Assembly (NCBI GenBank): GCA_021399435.1
Contig: JAJTUP010000008.1
Coordinates: 1,673,434-1,737,433 of the forward strand
DNA: 64,000 nucleotides
From: Diaporthe sp. PMI_573
Lineage: Eukaryota > Ascomycota > Sordariomycetes > Diaporthales > Diaporthaceae
Direction: 5' to 3'
Below are positions 1-10,260 of the stretch, in pieces. A program made the position numbers and the translations under genes. How positions within the stretch are numbered: position 1 is the stretch's first letter; each line of letters starts with the position of its first letter. Under the pieces are notes generated by a model. It did not search any database. It was not told the origin of the DNA and saw only the letters and a list, made by a program, of their open reading frames with translations.

Positions 1-49
1 CCAGCCTCACGTACAGCCCCTTTGGCAAACCCGACGGCTCGCCAGCCAT
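1..49 (-). CDS. possible 5' end of a gene running off the left edge
   Basis: An ATG on the minus strand at position 49 opens a short frame (MAGEPSGLPKGLYVRL) that continues past the window edge without a stop. It has a purine at -3. The 16 residues are too few to assign a family. It could equally be chance, so this is only a flag for whoever holds the adjoining sequence. Confidence 0.2.
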   Translation of the reverse strand, partial: MAGEPSGLPKGLYVRL

Positions 50-1661
50 GTCTCGAACGGTGAGCGTCTAGTCATTCTTGGGGTCTGGCGCTGAGTCTGG
101 AGTGGTGGGAGTGTCACGGTAAACCTTTTGATTGTCAATATGCAAGAGGAATTATTGCTCGTCATCAATAACACATCATTCGCTTTTGCTGAAAATTTGC
201 TGCAACAAAAAATACGAATTTCCCACGAACATTTCGCTGTCTTCACTTTTGTCGTCGTCGTCATGGTGTTTGTGCTGCAACGGGTAGCCTAGCAGCCTGC
301 AGGCACACCTGCCGAGGGATATCGCAGTGTGCTTTCGAGCCAAGAACAAATATATGTCCTCGTCAAATTAAGGAGTGAGCTGCAGTATAGTGAACAGGAT
401 TCTTGAAAATGAGAACTCATTCATGTTTACGGCACTTCGAAAGCTCGGCGATGGCACGGGCCAGGTTGACGCCGTGCAACCTGACATCATGCATGTCGTC
501 CTTTGATCTGGCGTCCGATAGAAGTATCCCACTTCGGACTAACCTTGGGTCAACTATTCCCCGCCCTCTCCAACTACGTCTTGACACAGGCTGAGCCCAC
601 CGGCCCGTGGATTCTCGGGATTCCCGGCCAAGACAGAGTCGGTATCGGGGTCTTATCCTGGCCGCCGCGTCTGCAAGGCCATATTGACTTTTATCATAAT
701 CCGACGCGGCTCTCGTGATGCATGTTCGCGAATCGTCCGTTATAGCCTTGGTACATTCCCTACTGCGAGAAGCCAAAGCAACATGACCGTGTCCATCATA
801 GGCCCTTTGGGACCTGGGCTCAACGAATCTTAGGATGACCATTCTTCAAGTTGAACTAGGTTATTGCTGGGCCATATCCGGCGGCGACTTGCTCCACGGC
901 ATGCCGAGCTGTTCTGCGAGCAAAACGGGTACCCCATCTAAGCACCCCCCACCGGCTTGGACCGATCTGGGGAATCAGGGGTGGCCTGGCACCTGCCCCA
1001 GTCAATCGACTCAAACTGGTAACACGAGTGAGTGGACTTTCCTGCAGGGCACTTGGCTCCCGGTGGCGCTCCTATCACATCAGCCTCCAAATGCCGTCCT
1101 CGACGCGGGTCTTCTGGATTTTCCCACAGGGCCCCATTGGCTGCGAACGATTTTCCAGAGTGGGATTCTCGATCTTGGAGACACGGCGGTAGAGATATCT
1201 TCCACGCATGACCCATTGACACACGTGTAGGCTGGCTCGCCCGCATGCTATGAGTGTCTCTGGTGGATCCAACTGGTCACTAGTCGATATCGTATCTATA
1301 AAGTTTCATGTTGCGAGTAGCTATTGTCCTTTGCCTCTTCATGATCCCGACAGTCCGGCTACGGCTGTGCAAATGATTGATCCGCACTTCGCCCGAACCT
1401 GAGTAGTTCTCGAGAAAGATAGATTTCTTTAAATATTGTCCAGCCCTACCACTTCTGCCCCTTCGATATTGTCTATTCATTCTCAAAAGCCGACTCACTT
1501 TTGGCGATGAGACTACACGCCAGGTAGCCTTGCGCGGTCAGTTAAAAAGGGACTATATCCACCTGCCATCTAGCACTCGGCCCCTACTTGTACACATTGA
1601 TTCAACGTCGCACTAATCGACCACTCGCCGTCTTCAACCCGGCAGGAATACGACAGCCAAG
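50..1661. other. intergenic region, no gene seen
   Basis: Several open frames of 60-140 codons overlap here on both strands, but none shows a recognisable domain, signal peptide or consistent splice structure. The right part must hold the promoter of the P450 gene. I see no RNA gene or repeat. Confidence 0.5.
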
Positions 1662-3529
1662 ATGCATGGAATAACAGACCAAATATTGCATGCGGTGCTT
1701 CAACACTGGGCTTCCGCTCTATTTATCATCCTTGCCGCATGGCTCCTACGAAATCGATATCACAACGGACTCAACAAATATCCCGGGCCACTTTTGGCTT
1801 CATTGACAGACTGGTGGAGGTTCGTGGACGTATGGAACCGGCGGCCAGAGCTCACCCATCTCAAACTACATGACAAGCATGGAGACGTGGTACGGCTTGG
1901 GCCAAACACCTTGTCCTTCGCGGATCCGGCTGCTCTTAAGGCGATCTACGGCTTGAACAAGGGCTATATCAAGGTGAGCATCGTCAGAAGACAAAGAGCT
2001 GGCACAGTCAGGAGCAGAGACTGACCAAAAGGTTCAAATCTCGACAGTCCCATTTCTATGTCGTGCAACAGGCCGTAGTCAAGGGCCAGTCACAACCGAG
2101 TTTGTTCAGCACCGTCGACAATGACTTCCACCAGCAGTTCCGACGCTGCGTCAACTCGGCCTTCGCCATGTCGGCCCTTGTGCAATACGAGCCTTTTGTG
2201 GATAATACCACGAAACTATTCCTCAAGCAGACAGAGCGTCTGTTCGCAAACAAATCGGAAGGATGCGACCTCACTCGCTGGCTTCAGTTCTACGCTTTCG
2301 ATGTCATTGGCGAGATCACCTACAGCAAGCGCCATGGATTTGTAGAGAAGAACGAGGACATCGACGGCATCGTGTCATACCTGACCCAGTTGTTCAACTA
2401 CGTGGCCCCTGTAAGTAAATCAGGACACCTTGATCTTCATGTCGTAAAAACAAGCAGTACGCTGATCTAATATAAACAGATTGGACAAATACCCCTGCTT
2501 GACCGTCTCTTCCTTAAGAACCCCATATACCTCAAGCTCGGTGAATGGGGGATCATCGACGCGACCTTCCCCGTCGCCAAGTTCGCCCGCGCGCGCATGG
2601 CCGAGCGTCTTCCCGACCTCAACAGCGAGAAGGGCAACATCCTGCCAACGTCGGACAAGAAGAAGCCGACGCTCGACCTGCTGTCCAAGTTCCTCGCCGC
2701 CCAGGAGACGCGCCCGGAGTTCATGACGGACGGCCTTGTGCAGACCATGGCGGTGTCGATGGCCTTCGCGGGCTCCGAGACCACGGCCATCAGCCTGGGC
2801 GCCGTTTTCTACCATCTCCTGCGCAACCCGGCCGCGATGGCAAGGCTGCGGTCCGAGCTGGACAAGGCGGGCCGCAGCGGCGTCTTCCACGACAACGAGA
2901 CAGGGCTCGTCACCTGGGCCGAGGCGCAGAAGCTGCCCTACCTGGACGCGTGCATCAAGGAGGCCTTCCGCGTCCACCCGGCTCCGGGCTTGCCCATGGA
3001 ACGGATCGTCCCGCGCCAGGGCGCCGAGATCGCCGGCCGCTTCATCCCCGGCGGCACCATCGTGGGCTGCTCCGCTTGGGTGTTCCACCGCAATAAGAGC
3101 ATCTTCGGCGAGGACGCAGACGTTTACAGGCCGGAGAGGTGGCTGGTGGATGAGTCCCTTGACAAGGAGAAGGAGGAGGCCAGGGTCAAGGAGATGACTG
3201 GAACGATGCTGCAGTTTGGAATGGGCAGTCGAACATGTATCGGGAAGAACATCAGCCTGTTGGAGATCTACAAGCTCGTACCGAGCTTGCTGCGGGCTTT
3301 TGATGCAAGTACTCCCATTCAATTTCCTCATCTTTGATCCGTCGCTGGCAGTCTGCTAACCATTTGTCTTCTACAGATCGACTTCCAAGACCCCTCCAAG
3401 GACTGGAAGATCACAAATTCCTGGTTTGTCAAGCAGTCAGACTTTTGGACGACGTTCTCGCCAAGGGCGATACCTCAGCCTGAGGCGGAAGTCCTGCCGG
3501 AGAAAGGGGAAGACGTAGCCGCGAATTAG
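1662..3529 (+). CDS. cytochrome P450 monooxygenase, pisatin-demethylase-like
   Basis: Four exons: 1662-1973, 2048-2410, 2480-3304 and 3377-3529, giving about 550 residues, a normal length for a microsomal fungal P450. The N-terminus has one hydrophobic anchor (residues ~15-30, ALFIILAAWLL) followed by the proline-rich hinge NKYPGP. The I-helix oxygen-activation motif AGSETT, the K-helix ExxR (EAFR), the PERW motif and the haem-binding loop FGMGSRTCIGKNIS with the axial cysteine are all present, so the enzyme should be active. The general look (VQQAVVKGQ, CIGKNISLLEIYK) resembles fungal P450s annotated as pisatin demethylase-like; the substrate cannot be read from sequence. The exon 2 start at 2048 was chosen because it restores SHFYVVQQ, a stretch usual in this group. 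The last intron (3305-3376) appears to use a GC donor (gat|gcaagt). The next gene converges on it. No pathway partners are adjacent. Confidence 0.9.
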
Positions 3530-4847
3530 ACATAACCAATCCTGATTCTAAGGATGAGGCGGTGGCTACGCCATGTTCTATACGGCGTCCATGGATGCCA
3601 AAGCTTGAACGACATACGGATACGCAAGGAGTTACTGTACTCGTCTGGCAATGTACATAAGATAGACGGTTTACACACGTAAAATTGCTAATATCTATCC
3701 TTCAACCATAGTCATAGAAAAAGTGCGGTGTTCGGCAAACCTGAATGTTGGCCAAGAACCAACATTACGCAAAGTAGACGATCGATGTTGGAGCGCATGG
3801 CCGCAGCCTGGATCTTGTGCGCTGCGCCATGTAGTAGGCGTTCCGCTCTCTCGCTTGCCCATTGTATCCGCGCAATTCGATTGAACCCATAGACACACTG
3901 CCGTTACCGCCCAGGTGGCACACTGTTGGAATAACTGAAACTGGTCCGATCAACCAAGCGCTTCAGCACCGTCTTCCAACACGACCGAGGTACACCACTT
4001 AGATCACCAATGTACTCATGGTTAGATTAGTAATATTTTTATGACAGCTTTCGTGTAGACCTGGAACCTTTCAGACACCCTGAGCATTTGTTGCAAGTTA
4101 TCTGCCTCTACCCGCGAAGCTCATAGGCAGCTTTGACGGTCCCACCAAGCAGAGTATACTTCAAATATCTTATCTCATCACCAAATCAGATGTATATCCC
4201 TAATATCTCTCGGGCTTACCGGGCTTTCTTGTCTCTTGCCGAGATGGCCGGCCCTTATCCCGCGGAAGCGTCCGCGCTACCTTCCGATAGTCTATCCCAT
4301 GGCGAGGATGAAAGTGTTACCGATGGGTCGAAAGGAAACACGATTGCCGCTGAGGAAACACGATTGCCGCTGCGAATTGACGATGTCTTTGAGTTTCATG
4401 GAACACGGCCTGTTGCATATGCTTTAGGAATTTCTCTTTCCCGGGCTAACAGACGCGAGATAGTACCCACTCCGTCATGTCGCTGGGAAATACTTTCCTC
4501 CCTCGTTGCTCCACCGGGTGCAGAGACCGGCGTGACGTGGACACGAGCCATAGAGAGAGATAAGCATCGGATAACCGTACAGGTGAGTTCATCCCTGTGC
4601 ACGGGCCGAGCCCATACGGAGCATGTCAGTGGTGCGGGATGTGCAAGACGGAGTCTCAGTGCCTCTCAGGCGTTCGTCTTGTTTTTCTCTTATCTGCGCT
4701 CAGCCACGGCTACCATACATCCGTATGGAAAGCGTCCATAGTAAAGCACTGAGACTGGCCGCATGAGATCCATAGAACCAATAATCTAATGCAATATGTT
4801 TTCGGAACTGATAAGTCAGACCCGAAAGATCGTCACTTGCATCATAC
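3530..4847. other. intergenic region between convergent genes
   Basis: Holds the 3' ends of the P450 and hydrolase transcripts. A 202-codon open frame at 4133-4741 (+) has no recognisable domain and contains a 20-bp tandem duplication; I do not support it as a gene. Confidence 0.5.
4333..4372. repeat. exact 20-bp tandem duplication
   Basis: The unit aggaaacacgattgccgctg occurs twice in direct succession with no mismatch (4333-4352 and 4353-4372). This is probably a recent slippage or duplication event in non-coding DNA. Confidence 0.9.
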
Positions 4848-6016
4848 CTAGTCCTTAACCAGCTCATACCCGTAGTGCCACCCCTTACCCTTTATATCCT
4901 CCCTCACTTTGTAGTTCTCCTCAGCAATCCTCAAAACATCCAAATCCACCTCAGCATACACCGTGCCCTCCTCATCCAGCCCTAGCTCCTTACCACCCTC
5001 ATTCCTGACCTTGCCCACGATCGGCAGCGAGACCTGGCTGCAGCCGCCCTTGTTACAAAAGACCACGGCGGCCGTGTTCTCAAACGCGCGGCACACGACG
5101 GACGATTCAAGAAACACCCTCTCGCTGTCCGGGTTGAGCGCGAGCCCGGCCTCGTCGACGTCGGTGACCAGCCAGAAGCTCGGGACGATCACGATCTGCG
5201 CCCCGTCGGCGATGAGCGCCCGGAACGCCTCCGGGAACGCAAGGTCCCAGCACACGAGCAGGCCCGCGCGCACGGGGGTGCCATCGGCGTTGCGCAGCGG
5301 CGTGTCGAAGGCGGCGTGCGGCTCGTGCCGCCCGGGGCTGAGGTGCGGCCGCTCCGGGTGCCACAGGTTCTTCTTCTGGTAGCTGCCCGCCAGCTCGCCC
5401 GTCCCCGCCGCGATGAAGTGCGCCATGTTGCGCAGCTCCTTGCCGGCGAGGGCGGCGGCCTTGGCCTTGTTGTCCTGTGGTGGTGGCGGCGCCGCGTGCG
5501 CGCTGGCCGGATGGGACTCGCAAATCGTTCCCGGGACTATGCTGATGTTGAGCTCCTGGGCTAGGGCTTGGTACCGAGGCAGGTAGGCTTCTGATTCTGC
5601 GCAGGACGCGATGAAGTCTGGGTGTTCTGGCACCCAGGAGGTGAGGTGATACTCTGGAAGGATGGCGACATGGCAGCTATTTGCTGCGGCCTTGCGGATC
5701 TCTGACTCTGCTTTTGCGAAGTTTGCTGCCGGGTCGACTGGCTGAGGTAGGGCTGATGATCAGCATGGGAGTGAGGGCTCGGGAAGAAAAGGTGAGTGAA
5801 CAGTGTAGGGGAATGAGATGACCATCAGGTCGCAGATGACCGCTCGCCCCGAAGCGGGCATTTCCATAACCGGGCTGGATCGGCCCACGCCAGTGTAGAA
5901 GAAGCCCTCGCTCTGATGACCAAATACATGATGAAGCTTATGTGAAAAGATGGCGCAACTGACTGACTGACCTTAGGTTGCATCTGAATCAGCGCAAATT
6001 TGTAGACGGGCGCCAT
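4848..6016 (-). CDS. carbon-nitrogen hydrolase (nitrilase superfamily)
   Basis: Two exons on the minus strand: 6016-5972 (MAPVYKFALIQMQPK) and 5741-4848, joined in phase 0 through a 230-nt intron with donor gtcagt and acceptor cctcag. The product is 312 residues, the usual size for a stand-alone nitrilase-family amidase. The Glu-Lys-Cys catalytic triad is visible: Glu in LPEYHL, Lys in SYQKKNLWHPE and Cys in LVCWDLAFPE. The family hydrolyses non-peptide C-N bonds (amides, N-carbamoyl compounds, nitriles) in the cytosol. The FALIQMQPK start and the CWDLAFPE nucleophile elbow favour the amidase/carbamoylase type over a true nitrilase, but the substrate is not deducible. There is no signal peptide. 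It converges on the P450 gene and is followed by AHA1 on the same strand; neither suggests a pathway. Confidence 0.88.
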
Positions 6017-6668
6017 CTTGAAGGTAATATCGGTAAACGGGCAGGCTGGGGAACCAGGGAGGTGCTATATGCCGTGGATAGCTTCTTGGAAGCGAATGCC
6101 CGGAACTTTACCACGGAGCGATATCTTGACGCAGAGCGATCGTCGGAGCCGGGGCGGCGGGGGGTTGTGGAGACCCGGGCGATCTCTCGCGTCCGGCCAC
6201 CAACCTCCGGCCTCAGCCGCCCTTTGCGCGCCCGAGTTCCTCTCAAGCGCATTGTTTGGAACTTTGAAATGACCAGGGCCGAACAAAAGCAAACGAGTGT
6301 TGTGAAGTCTAGAATGAGAAAGCTGATTCAGTCGGATAAAGGTTTCCGAGGTCTAGAAATAGAATGGTCTTGCAACTGGTTGCAACCGGTCGAAAAGGCC
6401 CGCTCAAGTTTTGATATCTACGAGGCCATCTTCTAGACAGGCCGGCAGTGACTGCACAAAGTTCGAAAGCTAAAGTCGCAACGTATTGGGTAAGGTTTGG
6501 TCATTGGACATGGCTGACCAGGACAAATTCACTGGCAAGGGAGCGGTGTGGTTGTAGTTCAGATTTCTTGGGGTTTTTATTGATTCCTTTCTAATGGGTG
6601 GCTCGTCCTGACATCTAGCTTAGGGAACATTGAATAGTATGTACGAAGCCTCTGCGCTCGCGAGCAGG
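6017..6668. other. intergenic region, promoter side of the C-N hydrolase
   Basis: Open frames here lie antisense to the hydrolase 5' region and encode no recognisable protein. This interval should contain the hydrolase promoter and the AHA1 3' end. Confidence 0.5.
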
Positions 6669-7703
6669 TTATAGAATGGTACCGAAGCTGTTACTTTGTT
6701 AGCATATTACTCGGCGTGACCGCAACAAGCAGACGGCAGATGCTTACCCGAAAGTCCTCTTGATGCTGTGGACGTAGTAGTTCTGCCAGTTCTCCTTGGT
6801 GACCTCCTCCTGGCCCACTGGCACGCCAGTCCAGTTGACCCGCATCACCGTCACCGAGTCCACATCGTTTTGGTCAAACTCGATCTCCAGCTTGGAGAAG
6901 TGCCCTGCCGGCCACTGCTCCAGCCTCCAGCTCTGCACGATCTTGGTGGGCTCGTTCAGCTCCAGGTACTCGCCGTGCACGTTACCCCCGAACAGCTCAA
7001 ACTTGCCGCCCTTCTTTGCACCCTCGAAGACCTTTGGTGGGGCACGCGTAAAGGCTGCGATCCGCTGGGGGTCGGTGAACGTCTTGTACAGCTCCTCCGC
7101 GGTTGTGCGGAACTCCTCGCTGTCGTTCACCGTGGTGGTGTTCACAACAGCGCCGCCGCCCGACTTCACGGTCGTTGGGGCTGGCTCTGAGGCTGTGGAC
7201 TTGGGCTGGAACTTGGGAGTCGAGAATCCGCTGGAAGGATTAGAGCCCGGCGCGTGCTGGATGTCCTTGCCATGCTCAGCGATGAGGGCGGAAGGCAGCT
7301 TGACAAATTGCAGTCGCAGCTGAGGGATGAGCTTGGCGCGGATGAGATCCTTAACAGGCTGCTTCTCTTTCGACTCGGAGTAGATATCGACTTCGAACAC
7401 AAACTCGTCCAGCTCTGTGTCGTGTGCAACCTCAGGCACGGTGATGGTGCCGGAGACGTCGTCTGCCTCTGGGGCAGAGCCCGAGAACTCGAGGACCAGC
7501 TTCACATCGTAGATTGTGATGACCTTGCCCTTGCGCTGGCTGACGTCGACGTCACCGTCGCAGGTGATGATCTTGCTGACCTTCACCTTTGAGCCTCCAT
7601 CCTCCACCTCGGTCTTGGTCAGGTTCTCCGTAAACCAGGCTCTTGCCCACTCCGAGACATCCTTGTTGACCCAGTGCCAGTTGTTCGGGTTGTGAAGGAC
7701 CAT
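6669..7703 (-). CDS. aha1: activator of Hsp90 ATPase (AHA1 co-chaperone)
   Basis: Two exons: 7703-6748 and a 19-nt terminal exon 6687-6669. The splice (ttcgg|gtaagc ... taacag|cttcgg) yields the C-terminus TFGFGTIL, closely matching the ending I recall for this family. Without it the frame stops right after TFG. The product is 324 residues. The N-terminal Hsp90-middle-domain-binding part begins MVLHNPNNWHWVNKDVSEW, which is why the start at 7703 is preferred over an in-frame ATG 75 nt upstream. The N-domain (about residues 1-150) is joined by a Ser/Thr/Pro-rich linker to a C-terminal START/Bet v1-like AHSA1 domain (from about residue 195, with GGNVHGEYLELN and IVQSWRLEQWPAGHFS). AHA1 stimulates Hsp90 ATP hydrolysis in the cytosol. 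Single copy and constitutive in fungi. Confidence 0.95.
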
Positions 7704-8932
7704 TTTGGGTATGGCTGGAAGGGTGGCTTCAGTCGCGAAGGTGGCGCAGGAGGGCTCAAGTCTGCTTTCGCGGGGCAATGTCAGTCATCGTTGCCATGGC
7801 CCAATGGTGAAGTGTCGTGTTTTGCCAATTGGGAAAGCGTCGTTCAGAAATGAAGTATATTCAAGAGCTTGATCATCAAAGGGAGAGAGTACAAAAAACC
7901 CCTATGACTGGTGCCAGCTATAAATCTCATCACGTAGACTTTTGTAGTGGTGTTGGTGGTGGTTGCGGTTGCCGGTGTGGGTGTGGGAGGAAGTGGCGGG
8001 GACACACGTACCTTCAAGTCCCAGAGTGGGTGGTGTGAGAGCGCTGTGCTGATGCAATACGATGGCAATGGTTCGCAAAAGCAGGAGGTCAAGCTGTGGA
8101 AGGAAAGGGCGAGCAGCAAATGGTGTAAAATGGGTGGTGGTGGTATTGTGTCGGTGGTGAACAGGGAGCCGGGACGGCGTGGAAGAAATCCAAGCGATTC
8201 CATTTTGTTCTGCGAGCTTTCGAGGCTGCCACTGTCAGCTGCAAGCTCGCAGGATAGACCCCACCCGCGCGCCCGGTCCCTTGTCTGCCAATTGGGCTGG
8301 GCCCAGGATCGGAGCTGTCTCGTCTCGAGGCTCTTCAGCCTCGCCCTGTCGAGACCTCATCCCATTTCCATCTTGGGTATTGACACACGATGTGTCCTAG
8401 GCAGCGTCGTGAAAGTGGTTTTCTCCCGGGGCAAATAATTGTGGTTGTGATGAGAGGAAAACTCTGTGCACTGAAATTTTAAGCGACTCCAACCCCCGCT
8501 AAATATTGGATCCACCCGATATGCTGGCCTCAGGCGTCAACACCAGCAGTACGAAGCTTCGACCCGGCCACTATCAACGTCAACCCCTGACATGGCATGA
8601 AGTTGCCACCGATAGGGGCCTCAACAGTCGCTAGAGCCTGGCTCATCTGGCTAGCAAGAGTCAGTTGCATTGGATCATCTCTACATCTTCTCTACATCTT
8701 CTCTACATACTGTTGAGTACAGCATGCTCTAAGGGGATTTTTCTCAGCTTTGCTAATTGGTAACTCCCACCTGCCCACACCACACCTTGGGCCCTTTGCT
8801 CGGGTCATCTAGTCAAGCTCGTCCCATGCTGGGAGGGCATAGAGTGATTGTTGGTCTTGACGCGCCTTCTCAATGAATCTAGACAAAATCAGCGGCGTGG
8901 CCAGGCACACAGAGGCCATTTCAAAGGATCTC
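7704..8932. other. intergenic region with GGT/GT-rich and ctctacatctt repeats
   Basis: The AHA1 upstream region (about 7945-8000 and 8127-8160) is rich in GGT/GGTGTT simple sequence. Open frames in it are low-complexity and unsupported. At 8679-8708 an 11-bp unit (ctctacatctt) is repeated 2.7 times. Confidence 0.6.
8679..8708. repeat. 11-bp tandem repeat, 2.7 copies
   Basis: The unit ctctacatctt starts at 8679, 8690 and 8701 (last copy partial). It lies downstream of the thioesterase gene in non-coding DNA. Confidence 0.85.
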
Positions 8933-9751
8933 TCACTTTGTATGACTTCCTCTCGCAAACATATCTCCCTTGCCGTTGAAGAACTTTACATGTGTGAATG
9001 CCAGCGTTTTCCCCACTGTTGCCATCGTGTCAGTTGTCTCAGTTCTGATGGGTGTCGAACCGGGACACTTGCTCTTTTCGCATTCAGCAATTACCCGGAT
9101 CTTGTCGCCCGCCTTCCCGCCGGCAGACAGGTATGAAACTGGACAGTGTCGGTCAGCCATTCCGGCCAGGTTGAGGCAGCACCGCGCGGGAGTTCGCACC
9201 ATTCAGGTCCGTCGAGACGCCCGTAGAGTACAGTCCCATCGACGCCACGGCAAGGGAACCGCCAAGATCAACCATACTAGCGATGGTTCCGCCGTGCAGG
9301 ATATTCAAACGGTTCTGGCGGCGCGTCAGCATCTCGAGCCTGGCCTGTGCAAGCTTGGATCTGTGTGTCTCTCTTGACCGCTTACCGTGTGCTGCTTATG
9401 AATATGGAGATCGAACGTGACCTTTCCAGGGCCGGCAGCAACGACACGTAGCTGGAGTGGCAATCGCAATGAGTACAAGGGCCGTCGAACCGGGAGACGT
9501 CACACATCGAGATCTCTCACGTTATGTTTTCCCAGCAGCCTGTGGCCTGTCAGTCTTTCGACTCTTTTCTATGTATCCAGAAAAAACATTACACACGTTG
9601 GTTCCAAACCAGATGTTGTCATGAAGTTCTTTAGAACCTAAGAAGTCGCAAGTATACCGAATGTCAGTCATTTCGGCTGTCGTCTAGCAGGGTTCCATGT
9701 TGAAGGACTGACTCTCGGAACGAAATGTTCGGCCCTCAAAAAGGTCGACAT
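8933..9751 (-). CDS. hotdog-fold acyl-CoA thioesterase (4HBT family)
   Basis: Reconstructed exons: 9751-9713, 9637-9593, 9451-9386, 9314-9200 and 9138-8933, all joining in frame to give 156 residues. The last segment contains a further possible 57-nt GC-AG intron (9072-9016); removing it joins AECEK to MGKTLAFTH, the continuous hotdog reading, and gives 137 residues, so I prefer the spliced form. The diagnostic core is HTNRLNILHGGTIASMVDLG, followed by GVSTDLNVSYLSAGGKAGDK and ARGSHTK at the end. The HGG loop and the helix after it are the acyl-CoA-binding and catalytic region of PaaI/THEM4-like thioesterases, which hydrolyse acyl-CoA to free acid and CoA. The first two tiny exons are inferred from splice sites only and are the least certain part. 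The gene has no long ORF and is easily missed. Confidence 0.78.
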
Positions 9752-10260
9752 GATGATGTTGCCAAGAAGCTGTCTTGATTGGTACTGTGAGAATGTAAGA
9801 AATCTGGAAGGGGTCCCGAATGTAGCGAGGTTCGCCCGTCAAGCTGTCTGAGGTCGGCTCTGGCTATCGGCTTGCACTGAAGTGCTCCAGACGTCACAGG
9901 GGCCTTATCGCTGGTCTTGGAGGGGACACCCCTCGTGCCCCTGCACCTACCCATGCCGAAAGACCGCTAAGAGAAGCACGCGCGCTTGACGTGACTGGGA
10001 GGGTACATTTTCGAAGTCAGGCTCCCAAATACCGACCTCCGACCACCACGAGCCGTGTCCTCCTTGCCACACCACCCTACAGACCTGTTCGCAGTCAGTT
10101 TGGGCAGTGCTATCGGGAGGATACGCCCACGATCCATCTCTATCCAAGCAATGCGATAACAGTGAGCCCTGGCTTTGACCCTCAAAGGCACTGACTGGCC
10201 GAGGCAGACGCCCACGAGCTTCCCCCATCACCTCCTCCGTCCTCGCGAACTTGGCCCACC
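9752..10260. other. shared upstream region of divergent thioesterase and Tfb2 genes
   Basis: The two flanking genes diverge, so this 509-bp stretch should hold both promoters. The open frames in it have no supporting features. Confidence 0.55.

Noticed and set aside
2420..3331. 303-codon open frame on the minus strand
   Set aside because: Lies antisense to the P450 exon 3 with its haem region; long only because of the GC-rich third positions of the real gene.
4133..4741. 202-codon plus-strand frame
   Set aside because: No domain, random composition, and it spans the 20-bp tandem duplication.
5978..6436. 152-codon plus-strand frame
   Set aside because: Overlaps antisense the first exon and promoter of the C-N hydrolase; no conserved feature.
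7947..8438. 163-codon plus-strand frame starting with VVVAVAGVGVG
   Set aside because: Product of GGT/GT simple sequence in the aha1 promoter; the minus strand is open too.
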